Part shown: piece after piece, positions 1-11,400 of the stretch | How the letters are laid out: each line of letters begins with the position of its first letter | How positions within the stretch are numbered: position 1 is the first letter of the stretch | Assembly: GCA_009746045.1 (NCBI GenBank) | Contig: RPFO01000253.1 | Coordinates: forward strand, 4,276,832-4,340,831 | Source: Mesostigma viride | Lineage: Eukaryota > Streptophyta > Mesostigmatophyceae > Mesostigmatales > Mesostigmataceae | Length of the DNA: 64,000 nucleotides | Reading direction: 5' to 3' | Notes under the pieces: generated by a model | Seen by the model: the letters and a program-made list of their open reading frames with translations, nothing else | Databases searched by the model: none | What the model was told of the DNA's origin: nothing | Made by a program: the position numbers and the translations under genes

Positions 1-151
1 TTTCCCTGCCCAGGCTCCCGGCCTCCCCTTTCCGTTAATTTTTTTGTGTGCAATACACCACCTGTGCTTCATATACCACCTGAATTTGCAATCAAGCTCC
101 TAATAGTATGGTCCACAACACGTCACTTTCTCCTATCCATGCGCCCACCTG

Positions 152-2206
152 ATGCTGACCCCTCCGCTGACCGATTGCTACCGATACGACTGCGGCCCAC
201 CCCGCCCTGATGCCCATTTCCCCATGCGCATTTCCCCATTTTCCCATGGGCTTCCAGACCCCCCCCACTGGGTCCCCCTGCCCCTCCTCTGGGAGGCGAT
301 GTCGTGCATCGACCCTGCGACGCAGCACTCGCGCGGGTTCATGCTCTGCTGGGCGCAGCCGCCGCTGCCCACCTCCCTCTTCACCGTGTCCTGCCGCACC
401 GCGTGCGCGGTGGAGCGGCTGCCACGCCTTGGCACCACCGGTGTTGGTGGTGGTAGTGGCGGCGGTGGCTCGGGCAGTGGCGGCGGCAGTGGCAAGCTTG
501 AGGCGTCTCGAGGGGCTAGTGTCGGGGCCATCGAGGGCTTCCTCCGCAGCCGGGTCGAAGGCGTCCCGCCAGGTGTCCCTGAGGGCAACGCGGCCGCGTC
601 GGTGATCAAGCAGGCGCTGCAGGCGTCCGAGGCCAGGGAGGGGGTCCCTGGGGGGGACGGCGCCACGGGTGTGGTCACGGGTGGCGCTGGTGTGTCCCCT
701 GTGGATGGGTCGGTACGGGTGCTGGCAGCCAGTGATGGGGTGGCCCACCACACGGCAAGCGAAACCAGCCACGAAGCCAACCATGAAAGGCTCCACGATC
801 ACGGTCACGGCAAGCACCATGATAACCAGTCGAATGGCCTCACGGCTGGCACTCGCCATGCTCATGACCATTCTGCTGACCATGCTCATGGCCATTCTGG
901 CCACGCCGGCTTTACCGCTTCCACAGTGTCGCCACCGTCATCCACTGCGGACGCAGCGACGGGCGTTACGGCGGGTAGCAAGAAGGGCGCGGCGGTGGCG
1001 GCGCGAGCACCCTGCTCCAAGGCCCCCAAGGATGTCTCGTGCCCCTCGTGCTGGGGAGGGGCGCCACCCCCAGTCATTCCGCCCTTGTCAGGGAGACAAG
1101 ATGGAGGACTGCATGAGCCTGACATGCCATCGGGGCGGTCCAACCTGCAAGGAGCAGCAGGCTCCGATTCTATGGCCCATGGAACAAAAGGCTCTGCCAT
1201 GACGGACTCGCGGGGTGCTGAGCTGGCGGATGACGGCTCGCTGGACGCGTGGCGTGAGCCCACTGAGGGCGAGCAGGCGTTGATGTGTCTCATGATGGAC
1301 TCGATCCCACAAGGAGGGGAGGACATTATCGACGTGGTGGCCGGGGTAGAAGGGGGCCTCGAGGGGGCCATTCGGGCTGTCGGCGCACAGCGGCTAGCAG
1401 AGGGGGACAAGGCGGCAGCTCGGCCGGTGGCGGATGGGCTGGCGGGAGCCGGGGCCATGGATGCCAGCACGAGTGTGACAGGTGGTGGGGGCGGGGTATC
1501 GGTGGATGCTGCTGGTCATGTGGCGCTGGAGGACCAGCAGGCGCGTGTGCTGGCGGACTTGATGAACACGCGGCTCTTCCGCACGGTGCTGCAGGTGCTC
1601 GTGCGCCGGGACGCCTCGCAGGGGGAGTGTGGCATGCTCGCCAGGTGGTTGCACCAGGAGGATGGGGACGCTGTGTCCACTTCCTCTAGAGAGGGATTTG
1701 CGTCCGTAGGTGCCAATAGCAGCGGCAGCAGCAGCGATGAGGATGCCGGCGTAAACAATGGTAGGGAGAGGTATAGTGGTCATAAGGGATATGAGGGGTG
1801 TGTCAGGCACGGGCATGGGGAAGAGACTGTGTCGGCAGCTGCATCAGCGGAGCCTACGCTGGGCCAGCGCGCGCGGGCGGTGCGTATGGCGCTCCTGCTG
1901 TCGCTGATCCCACCCGAGCAGTGGAAAGAGTTTTTGGAACGGGCTCCGGGCAGAGAGGCGCGCAAGGACGCGATCATCTCCTCACTGCTGGCGATGCACC
2001 TGGAGCACCGCACGCTGGGGTCGGAGGTGGGCCACCTGAGGCAGCAGGTGCAGGGGCTGCTCACGCAGGTACCGGACGCGTGCTGCGGCGGCACCCACGG
2101 TGCAGGGGTTGGCGGTTGTGGGAATCGGGCAGAGGCCACGGCGGCAACGGGCACGGTGGAGCAACCGCAGGCTCGGTCTTGTGGAGCGCAGAATCGTTAC
2201 CATTAA
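152..2206 (+). CDS. Hypothetical protein, 3'-terminal exon; His-rich and low-complexity
   Basis: I do not recognise this protein. It is one open frame ending in TAA at 2204-2206. The true exon start is unclear: an acceptor-like CAG lies at 255-257, so the first 35 or so codons may be intron and the gene probably begins left of the window. The part around 300-430 (WEAMSCIDPATQHSRGFML onward, Cys-rich) looks conserved rather than random. It is followed by a Gly/Ser linker (about 440-495), a His-rich stretch near residues 210-252 (repeated HDH, HAH and HGH) that could bind Zn or Ni, and Ala/Gly/Thr-rich filler. Two predicted helical blocks lie at 1530-1665 and 1862-2070, the second ending in a short coiled-coil-like segment. 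The C-terminus is Cys/Gly-rich. GC-rich codon use matches the neighbouring genes. Confidence 0.5.
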   Translation: MLTPPLTDCYRYDCGPPRPDAHFPMRISPFSHGLPDPPHWVPLPLLWEAMSCIDPATQHSRGFMLCWAQPPLPTSLFTVSCRTACAVERLPRLGTTGVGGGSGGGGSGSGGGSGKLEASRGASVGAIEGFLRSRVEGVPPGVPEGNAAASVIKQALQASEAREGVPGGDGATGVVTGGAGVSPVDGSVRVLAASDGVAHHTASETSHEANHERLHDHGHGKHHDNQSNGLTAGTRHAHDHSADHAHGHSGHAGFTASTVSPPSSTADAATGVTAGSKKGAAVAARAPCSKAPKDVSCPSCWGGAPPPVIPPLSGRQDGGLHEPDMPSGRSNLQGAAGSDSMAHGTKGSAMTDSRGAELADDGSLDAWREPTEGEQALMCLMMDSIPQGGEDIIDVVAGVEGGLEGAIRAVGAQRLAEGDKAAARPVADGLAGAGAMDASTSVTGGGGGVSVDAAGHVALEDQQARVLADLMNTRLFRTVLQVLVRRDASQGECGMLARWLHQEDGDAVSTSSREGFASVGANSSGSSSDEDAGVNNGRERYSGHKGYEGCVRHGHGEETVSAAASAEPTLGQRARAVRMALLLSLIPPEQWKEFLERAPGREARKDAIISSLLAMHLEHRTLGSEVGHLRQQVQGLLTQVPDACCGGTHGAGVGGCGNRAEATAATGTVEQPQARSCGAQNRYH

Positions 2207-2725
2207 AAAGGGGTTTCACTTTTCATTTCATAGGAGGAATCGCAACTTATTTATTTAACAATGCGATATGCTTTTGTTTCTGAGTCCAGATGGTTGCCCT
2301 CTAAAGGCAACCAAATAGCTAACTTACAGTTATGAATACTCAAGGAAGAGTAAGCATTGGTTCATTACCTCTGGTAACAATCACCCAGCATGCAAGTTTA
2401 GACTGCTTGCAATTAATTGACGCACGTGACTGCTTGTAAATCCCGTACATGCATACAACGTATTGGTAAGTGTGACGAGCATGAATATGACATCCTCGAT
2501 CGTGGAACTGAAATCAGGATTTCTGCTATGTGACGTAAAGCGGTGCATCTGCATGTGTCATCATTTATAAATGAATGAATGAATTAATTAATTAATTTAC
2601 ACGTAGACTGTGTCACGTTAGCAGTCGATCTGATGTGTCTTCCTGAATCCTGATCTGTGCGGGCCAGGTATACGTGTACCCAGGCAGGCCGAGGTGCCTG
2701 TGCCTAAGGCGCATTGACCAACCAA
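2207..2725. other. Convergent intergenic region
   Basis: The 3' flanks of the His-rich gene (+) and the LRR gene (-) meet here. The region is AT-richer than the coding sequence, with an AATTAATTAATTAATT run near 2581-2598. TGTAA, the usual green-algal polyadenylation signal, occurs near 2434 on the + strand, and its complement near 2321 and 2599. No open frame looks real. Confidence 0.5.
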
Positions 2726-4072
2726 TTAAAAGGAGCGGAAGTATAGCTGGCGTGCTTGTTGAATGCCCTTCTCTGTGATGGCAGATCCCGCCCAGCTCAA
2801 TTCATGGAAGTAGGCACAGTGCTCAACAATGGCCATCAGGCTGTTATCTGACACATTGTGGCATGCTGTTACGGCCAGGCTCTCCAACATGGGGCACATG
2901 CGTGCGAGCTCCTGAATGGCGCCGTCTTGCACACCTGTGTAGCTTACATCCAGCGTGTGGAGGTGTCTGCAGTGCGTGGCCAGCGCTGCCACGTCGTCAT
3001 CAGTTGCGAAGGTGGATTCCATTAAGACTGTGCGCAGTTCGGGGCACTTGGGTGCCAGTGCAACTACTTGCTTCTGAACACAAAGGCCGCTGACATCGAG
3101 GTACCGCAGATCCGGGCAGTTGTCAGCAATCACCGCCAAGCGGAGTGGTACGGGTTCAATGTTGCGATTATGGATGAAAAAGAAACTCCTCAAATTCCTG
3201 CACCAGGATAGGTCCAGGTGCTGGAGCATGGGCCACCGAGACAGCAGCGGTGCCAGCTGGCAAAGCGGCCGGGGCACCCAGGCACGTGGGATGCTGAACG
3301 CAGACAGGGTGATGCCAAACTTGACCAGGGTGGAATAGCAGGCGTTCGAGACGCGAGCATAAGCGGCAAACAGCTGCCTGAGGTCTGGACACCCCTCGGC
3401 CACCACAGAGAGACCTCTGTCCCCAACATCCCCGCAGAAGGAGACGTTGAGGCATCGCAGCAGATGGCAGTTCTCCCCCACGGCAGCAACCCCGACGTTG
3501 GTCACGCCGGGACAATGGGACACGTCCAGGGTGAGCAGCTTTGGGCACCCTTGGGCGATAGCAGTAACATGTTGGTCGGTCAACGGCCGTGTCTTACCAA
3601 GGTCAAGGTGGTGCACGGCCTGGCCATTGAACCGAAAAAGAAAGGATGAAATATTTTTTAGGTCCCATAGAAACAGATTAAACAACCGCCTCCCCACACT
3701 GTTGATGGCCATCACAATGGTCGGAACCTGGCCTGACCAATTGGGACTGCTGCTCTCGCTTGGGCGCTTGGGAGGCTCCCAGGGACGACAGCCGTAGCGA
3801 AGTCGATGCTCCACATCCATCGTATCCGACATGCTTAGCACCTGCAGGTTAGGGCATCTAATGGACAACCACAAAAGCGCCTCCAACTGGTGGCCTGGAG
3901 CGTTCAGTGGAAGGTCGCGATCTAGGCAGAGGCTTTTCACGTCGATCATGCTGCCATCCACCTTGCGAAGGGCATCCCTCGACAGGCGCCGAAACTTGAT
4001 CCTGTCCAGCAATGGCAAGCACTCGACGAGGCGATCGCCTGCTTCCACAATTACAGCCGACAAATCCGCCAT
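2726..4072 (-). CDS. F-box/leucine-rich-repeat protein (AMN1/FBXL type)
   Basis: Single-exon gene of 448 residues; ATG at 4072, TAA at 2726-2728. Residues 15-50 (LVECLPLLDRIKFRRLSRDA) look like a degenerate F-box, the SKP1-binding helix of SCF ubiquitin ligases. From about residue 65 to the end there are Cys-containing leucine-rich repeats of about 26 residues with the pattern C-P-x-L-x-x-L-D-V-S-x-C/T. Examples are LLTLDVSHCPGVTNVGVAAV, LRCLNVSFCGDVGDRGLSVV and LHTLDVSYTGVQDGAIQELA. This is the FBXL/AMN1 repeat class, which forms a curved substrate-binding solenoid. By family knowledge the likely role is substrate recognition for ubiquitination in cytosol or nucleus; the target is unknown. 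The absence of introns contrasts with the intron-rich neighbours. If the F-box is not functional, it is simply an LRR scaffold. Confidence 0.85.
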   Translation of the reverse strand: MADLSAVIVEAGDRLVECLPLLDRIKFRRLSRDALRKVDGSMIDVKSLCLDRDLPLNAPGHQLEALLWLSIRCPNLQVLSMSDTMDVEHRLRYGCRPWEPPKRPSESSSPNWSGQVPTIVMAINSVGRRLFNLFLWDLKNISSFLFRFNGQAVHHLDLGKTRPLTDQHVTAIAQGCPKLLTLDVSHCPGVTNVGVAAVGENCHLLRCLNVSFCGDVGDRGLSVVAEGCPDLRQLFAAYARVSNACYSTLVKFGITLSAFSIPRAWVPRPLCQLAPLLSRWPMLQHLDLSWCRNLRSFFFIHNRNIEPVPLRLAVIADNCPDLRYLDVSGLCVQKQVVALAPKCPELRTVLMESTFATDDDVAALATHCRHLHTLDVSYTGVQDGAIQELARMCPMLESLAVTACHNVSDNSLMAIVEHCAYFHELSWAGSAITEKGIQQARQLYFRSF

Positions 4073-4097
4073 TTAAATCTTTAAATCCTTATGCGGT

Positions 4098-4106
4098 TAT
4101 ATATAG
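4098..4106 (-). promoter_or_regulatory. TATA-like element of the LRR gene
   Basis: Read on the minus strand this is TATATATAA, about 26 bases upstream of the LRR ATG. The position would put transcription initiation almost at the start codon, so either the 5' UTR is very short or this is chance AT-richness. Confidence 0.3.
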
Positions 4107-5456
4107 TCTGACACCAAGGAGAGGCAGTGAGTTCTACCGACACTCGAATACGGGATCCTAGCCGGGAATGTGCCTTCGGCATGATACCAGGATGCGTACT
4201 CGTGAATTCCTGCGTCTGCCAGGCAGAAAGATATTGTTTGCTGGCACGTTGAAATCCGCGCGCGACGAGCTGCCTGCGTTCGTCGAGGAAAACCATTTTC
4301 CTCCTGCGTATCTCGTCGCACGGTATACCCTGAGCTGCCCGAGACTTGCCGTGAACGGCACGATTCCTGCGTTGCCCGGCAAGATACTAGACGTGGATGC
4401 CCTACTGTTGCTATGCGGTATGAATTGCTCTTGGCTAATCGATTGTCACGTCACAGACCTGTGTGCGATGACATGATTTCAAGAGATGATCAACACACAT
4501 GGACGTTGTTCGTCCAGTCGTACAATAATACCAGCAGTTGCGCAGGGTATTCATGTACTAATAATCTCTCGATCGATTTTCACTACAATAGCGAACCCGG
4601 TCGAACCCGGTCGATAGACGGACTTACTTTCTGCCACCGACCGGAGGCCTTATTTTTCGGGTTGCGGCCTGAGCTGCTGGGGCTCCGCGAATCGCAGTTG
4701 CGCGCGGGATACATAGGTAAATGAAAAATGGCGTGGAAGCCTGGTGGAAGACTACAGTAATTGCGTGGTTTGTTGTGTGAAGTGACAGGACTTGCACGGC
4801 GTGGCAGAACTGCAGGACGCGGGGGGTATCCCGCCTCGCCGCGCTTTGGTTTCAAACGCTACAATCGGTCGCGCGCAATACGAATCCAGCGTATTTATTA
4901 ATCGTATGTGATCGGTCGGATACCCGGCGCGGGAATGACTGACGAATCCGTGTCCACCTGTCCTAAGCTGACTGCTGTGCGGTATTGTAGCACACTGAGG
5001 CTGGTTCGCTATTAGTTACTACCTAAGCATTGAGTCGATTCAAAATTTCAAATTACTACGCAGTTAGGCCTGGTTAGGAAGGATAAAGGAAACCCCCGGA
5101 AGTCCCGCAAACTCCGGTTGTTGATGTTTACGGAATGCATGGCGCATCGGCATAGCCTGACACAGAATTTTGTTCCGCCAAAGTCTGAAGTTAGTAGTAG
5201 GGCCAGTTGTGCCCTTATTCTTTCATGCATCAGGCAAGATATCAAATTTAAATTATAAGGTTCGCGCGTGATACTGTCTAGGGACATCTAGGAAGTGTGA
5301 GCCTCGCAGGATGGCGACGAAGCGGAAACCGGCAGGTTACCAAAGCTTGCAGCTGACTCTTCATGACATAGAAAGCTCACTAGTGATCGAGTGGGAGCGG
5401 GTCCTTGACCCAGGAAAACAGTAATTGCACGTTGCTGCAGGAAAAGGAACGTGGCG
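4107..5456. other. Intergenic region between divergent LRR and ankyrin genes
   Basis: About 1.35 kb without a supportable gene. Short open frames exist (for example 4168-4476 and 5048-5287) but lack recognisable domains or codon bias. A small direct repeat of CGAACCCGGT lies at 4592-4610. The region should contain the promoters of both divergent genes; apart from the TATA-like element near the LRR ATG I see no clear box. An acceptor-like TGCTGCAG at 5433-5440 leaves open a non-coding or short upstream exon of the ankyrin gene. Confidence 0.4.
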
Positions 5457-8400
5457 ATGGGCGGTGGCGAATCTGCATGGGCACTGTGTAACGAGATAGC
5501 AGAACAGGCGGCGCTGTTGTCCACGATGAAGAGCTCGGGTGGGCAAGTGGAAACCAAGAGTAGTTGCAAGTCGATTAGGCAGCTCATTGCTGATGGCGTC
5601 CACGGACAACCAACGTGCATGCCGGTTGCGCTGACCATGGTTCTAGCAGGAGCTAATGTGGAAGACGGCGATGCGGCGGACTCAAGGTCCGCCTTGCATG
5701 AAGCCGTCAAGGCTGGCCACCGGAGTGCGGTAAGTGCCGCAACCTTTTCCGTGCAGGTTTTTGGATGGGAAACTGGCACGCACTGCCACCAGGCTTGTCA
5801 TTGCCACCAGGCTTCAAAGGTCGGTGCTTGTGTGGCTCATGCTTCAGTTTCTTCCTTCTGTGTGCTACGGGATGAGCTGGCCTAGAGGAGCTGCATCCCT
5901 TGTTTTTGTCAGCACGTTGGCTCGCTGCCTGTGTCAAGGGGTTCCACACATTATGGGGTTACACATGGCTTTCTGATCTTTAAATGGCATCACCTCCGAT
6001 GGGCCCCTGAATTCTATCCTTACTCTATTCTTACTCTATCCTTGCTTCTATCGTTGCTTCTATCCTTACTCTATCCTTACTCTATCCTTACTCTATCCTT
6101 ACTCTATCCTTACTCTATCCACTATTGAAGTCCCAGTCGCCACCGCCAACCTTCTCTGTAAGTTTATCGCTACACAAAACAACATGCAAAGCCAGTGGGC
6201 TTTAGGGCTTTTGCCCTATTTTCCCACTTTATTACTCAGTTCTATCGGAATAATAAGAGGCCTCGCCTTGATGTCATAAGTAGTGTGGGAATGATATAAA
6301 TATTACTACTATTATTATTATGAAGATAGTGGCAGATAGTATATATAACTCATTGCTTTGTTCTGATCGTTTCGTTCGCATTGGGTTGTGCGTGTGGCAG
6401 GCGGCGCCCTCCCTGGTGGAGTCCCTGCTGTCGGCTGGTGCCGACGCCAACCACCTGGCCAACACCCTGGAACACACACTCGTTTGCATCCGGAAGATCG
6501 TGCTGGCAGACAGAGCCAAGCTCCAAGTTGGGACTGCCCGGTGGGCTGAGTTGACCCGCGTAAGCTCCCGGCTAGATAAGCGCGTGAGAGAGGCGTGGGA
6601 GCTCATGTGGTTGGCGGTAGCTTCACATGGTATTCCAGGGTATGGGGAGGGACACGGTGGCGAAGCCGGGGGGGTGGGAGGCGAGGAGGATGGAGAGGAT
6701 GGGGAGGCTGGGGAAGAGGACAGCGATGATGATGTTATTGATTCTGACCGCGACGATAGTGAAGATGATGATGATGACGATGATGATGACGATGAAGACG
6801 AAGACGATGAAGACGAAGGCGATGAAGACGAAGGCGATGAGGAAGAAGACGATGAAGACGAAGACGATGAAGACGAAGACGATGAAGACGACGATGGTGA
6901 TGGGGAGGATGATGGGGAGGAGGTGTTGGCAGTGGAGGAGGAGGTGGTGGCGGTTGAGGCGCAAGCGATGGTGGGAATGGCTGCAGCTGAGGAGGCACCA
7001 TTGGGTGGCTTGGAGGTAAGGGGGAACAGGGATGGGCCAGATGAACAGCCAGGGGTGGCCAGGGGGGGTGGAGGAGGCGGGGAGGCCAGGGATGTGGGGC
7101 AACCAAGAGCGGGTGGTGGCAGTCAACAGCAGACAGGTGGGGGCGGAGGCAGTGGGGGGTAGGATTTTGGTGGGGAGGTATACCCAAAAGCACAAAGCCG
7201 CGCCGCATCAGCTGGCCCCTGCTGTGCTCCCTGTGGCGCCTGGCGCTGCGCCTCCGGTTGCTGGGCGGGCGGCCGGCGCAACGGGGGTCCACCTACTCCT
7301 TCCTCTATAACGCGAGCGCGCGCGTGCGCCTGCAGCATGTGATCGACGAGGCGGGCGCCTGCTGGACACCGCTCCACTCGGCCGCGTATGCTGGCGACGC
7401 CACCATGACCAGAGTACTGCTGTCGGCACCGGACATCGACGTCAATATACCAGGGTGGCACCCGCACATGGGCTTTTACGCGACACCTGTCGCCGTGGCG
7501 GCGGCCAGGGGCCACCTGGATGTCATGCGTGCGCTGCTGGATGCGGGTGCTCTCGTCTCCCCCGGATTTACCTCCCCTGATCCCCTCTCCCTCAGCTTTC
7601 CCTCTTCCAGCCTTACCTCTTCCGGCGGTGCCTCATCCGGCCTTACTCCTTACAGTCCCACTTCCCCTGGTCAGGGTGTGGCGGGGGGGCCGTCGGAGGA
7701 ACCGTCCAACAAGGGCGGGGGGGGGGCGGCATCGCACGGGGATCGCATCAACCACCAGGAAGACCACCCAGACTTCCAGGAACACAAAGCGGTTGCTCCT
7801 CTAGAGAACAAAGTGGAGCAAGGCAAGGCTGTCCCTGAAGCTGTGCCCAAAGCCCAGGAGTCAGTCCTGCATGCGCGTGTGCCAGCACAGGCGTCGGGCA
7901 CGGCCAGCGGGAACTCTGGCGCCGTCATTACCCGCCACGAGGCTCTCCGCCGCATGCGCTGCGTGCCCGCGGTGTTTGCTGCCACGCGCACGCGACAGCT
8001 GGCGGCGCTGACCGTGCTCGTGCGTGAGTACGGCGCCAGCATCAACGTGACGGAAGAAGAGCGCGGCGGAGTGGACGTGACGGAGCACGGTGGAGAGTCT
8101 GTGGGGTCATGTGGGAGGGAGCTGCCCTGGAACCCCCTCTCTCATGCCATCACGTCCCGCTACCCGCTGGCATTCGTCACCGCAATGTTGGACCTGGGGG
8201 CTGACCCTCGCGTCGCCGACTGCCTCTCCCTCGCCTGCATGGCCGCAAACGATGGGGATCGGGAGGCGGTGGCGGTGGTGGATCTATTAATAGCCTGGGA
8301 GATGGCGCGGGGGGGGGGAAGGCTTCGCCCGGCAGAGAGTTTCGGCATGGTCCCCCAGTCATGGGACATTGGGGTTGTCAAGCGGCTGCTTGCGGCCGGC

Positions 8401-11400
8401 TGGGACGTGAACAGCGAGAGCCGGCGCGATGCACTGGCAGCCGGCGATTGTGTGACGGTGGATGGCAACAAGCACGAAGGCTCATCAGCCCCAGGCATGC
8501 AAGCACGAGGGCAAGGGCAAGGGCAAGGGCAAGGATATGAAGGACAGGAGCCTTGCACATGGCCTGCAGGTGGTGGCCGTGCCGTGGGCCGATCGCTGCT
8601 GGAGTATGCGTGCATGGGGTTGGGGGAGTGCGAGGGGGTGCGTTCTCTAGCATTGGTGCAGTTCCTGTTGGACCAGGGGGCGCGCGCGGGGCTGTCACGC
8701 GCACTTCTGGCAGCTTGTGCCGCCCAGCCACTGCAGGAGGGTGCACAGGGTGCCACTGCGGAGGGAGAGGGCAAGGGGAAGGCAGTGGCGGGCGAGATGG
8801 CCAGCAGTGGGTGTGATGACAGACAGGGAAGCCTTCATGGCCAGGGTGGAACCGATGCCGCGAGCGAGGAGGGCAGGAGCCACGGTGGAGCCAGCTGGGA
8901 TGGAAGAGGCTGTGGTATCAGCTGCGCTGGCAGCGGGAATGGCCGGGCGGACGGGATGACAGAGGCGGGTAGGAGGGGCGAAGCAGGCGGCAGCAGCCAG
9001 CGAGGCGAGGAGAACACAAAGGGAGGCGAGGCGACGGCAAAGGCGGGCATTTACGACCACGGAGAGTTGTCCACGGTGGTGACGGGGGTGGTGAAGATGC
9101 TCCTGGCTGCTGCCATGTTGCCTGCCGCGGCGGGTGCTGCCGCCCCAACTGCCGCCACCTCAGCCCGGTTGGCCCCTGCCACTAGTAGTGGCATGACAAC
9201 ACGGAGCCGGTCAGCTGCTGCTGCTGCTGCTGATGCAGGGAGGGCAACGCGTGGTGCTGCCACCGTCTCCCCCTGTGGCAGCAGCCGGCGGCTTGCCACA
9301 CAGGCACTTGCTTCTGCTGGCCATTGCGGCAGTGCTAACAGCAAGGAAGGCTCAGCTGCGGCTCCCGGGGTGGACGCCGCCTCTTGTCCACATTCGCACG
9401 TCACGCTTCATCCTATGCCTCCACATGCCTTGACGAGTCTTTCGTCATCAGTGTCACCAAGCCTGTCATCAGCGTTGTCGTCCAGCAGCAGGTTGGACCC
9501 CCGTTTGGTGGGTGACGACGACAAGCATAATGCGCTCATGCTCACGTGCGCACGTGGCCACGCGGGCGCCGCGCGTTTGCTGCTGGCGGCCGGGTGCGAC
9601 CCAAACTTTTGTGGTGAGTCCATGCCAGTTCTGTCATTCAGCCATCTTCATCGAACCTTGCCACCTTGTTTGAACCAATGCACTACTTTCTAAGTGCCTT
9701 TGTTGAGGTCCTGCCTCTCATGACTCAGGCTGCAAGGGTGGTCGGCTCTAGTGTGGCTGAATAGCAGCAGCGGCTCCGCCGCGGGAGGGGCGGGAGTCCC
9801 GGTGGGAAGTGTGCTGATGCCCCCCCCTACCATGTAAACACAGCACTCCCAACCATTGAACGCGTTTGGCGTCTATGTGGCTGCAGGTGCGAAGCAGGCT
9901 GAGTCCGAAGGGTTTGCTAGAATAAAAAAAAGGCTATCGACGTACTCCCACGCCTGTGGTACTGTGCATGGAGCCATCTTGGTAATGCTCCGCGATGCTG
10001 CCCGTACGCGATGTTGCCCGTACGCGATGTTGCCCGTGGGTGCGATTCACTACGCTGGGTGACAAGAGACAGAATTTGGGAATGTTCCAGTACACATTGC
10101 AGTGGGATGTTTTCGCAGTGCCTCCTGCTTTTCTTGGCCTTGCTGCTCCTACTGAAGTTGCTAGCTTTCTTGTGTGGCTAATCTCATAAGATCCTATTCT
10201 TGTTGGATGGCAAGAATAGTCTTGGGTCCGTTCGGCTGCCATCGCGCTTGCTGATGGTGCAAATTTCGCAGACCTTTCTCTACTTTGGTTTTCCACTAGT
10301 GGTAGCTTGCTCCGGTGTGGTGGCCTCCCAGAGTCTGTTTGCATGATATCTTGACTGGAGATAGCTTTCCCATCACAAATACAGTTGGATGTATCCTCGT
10401 ACCTCGCTTTGCCAGTGGTTTGCTGTGCCATGAAAGGGGTGCCTTTTTGGTTCCATTCCTTTGCGTTTTGACACAACCAACTCGCCTGCTGGTGCTTTTA
10501 GCTGATACATCGACAGCTAACAACTGGCACCCTCACGCACCGCTTGGTTGGTTCACTCTGTCTCGCCTTCTTTCCCTCTCCTTCCCTCTCCTTCCCTCTC
10601 CTTCCCTCTCCTTCCCTCTCCTTCCCTCTCCTTCCCTCTCCTTCCCTCTCCTTCCCTCTCCTTCCATCTCCTTCCCTCTCCTTCCATCTCCTTCCATCTC
10701 CTTCCATCTCCTTCCATCTCCTTCCATCTCCTTCCCTCTCCCAAAACCAAAACCAGGCGGCTACGAGGGTCCCCGGTGGTCCGGCACGCCCCTTCTACAG
10801 GCCGTCACCCACGGCCATGCCGCCGTGGTCGCGCTTCTGCTGGCATCCGGCGCCCGCGCGGACAGTCCCCTGTACACACACACGGACGAAGCTCACCCAC
10901 GCGTGCATGCCTCGCTCTTCGATGGGTATATTGATGACGACTGCGTGTTCGTCTTCCCCTTGCCGGATGAAAGAAGCAATGATGATGATTACGGGAGCCC
11001 AATGCGCCGCCGCATCTGTGCGTGCGATCACCCGACCAGCCCACTCGTCGCGGCAGCCAGCTTGTGCCAGCCGGACTGCCTGCGGCTATTATTAGAGGAT
11101 GGCGCCGACCCAAACGCCCGTGACCGCCTGGGCATGTGCCCATTCGACGCGCTCGGCCGCGGGTACGTCATGGAAGGCATGAGTGTGTTACGGCTGCGAG
11201 ACGAAGCGCCACAAGATGAGAGTGAATGGGTCGGATCCCCTCATTCCAGCATGTGCCACGCACGGGTCAAGCGCAGGTCAGTTTGCCAAGTGCGTGCGGA
11301 CCAGCTCGAGTGCCTGATGCTGCTCGTGCGAGCCGGCGCCCTCATGGGTGGCGCTGTGGATGCCAGTAGCGGCCCCGCGTGCGAGTCATTCCTCTGGCGC

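Noticed and set aside
178-780. Minus-strand open frame opposite the first gene
   Set aside because: GC-driven antisense open frame. The + strand frame is longer, and the antisense frame is Pro/Ser low complexity only.
4168-4476. 102-residue open frame between the LRR and ankyrin genes
   Set aside because: No domain, overlapped by alternative frames on both strands, and no splice or promoter support.
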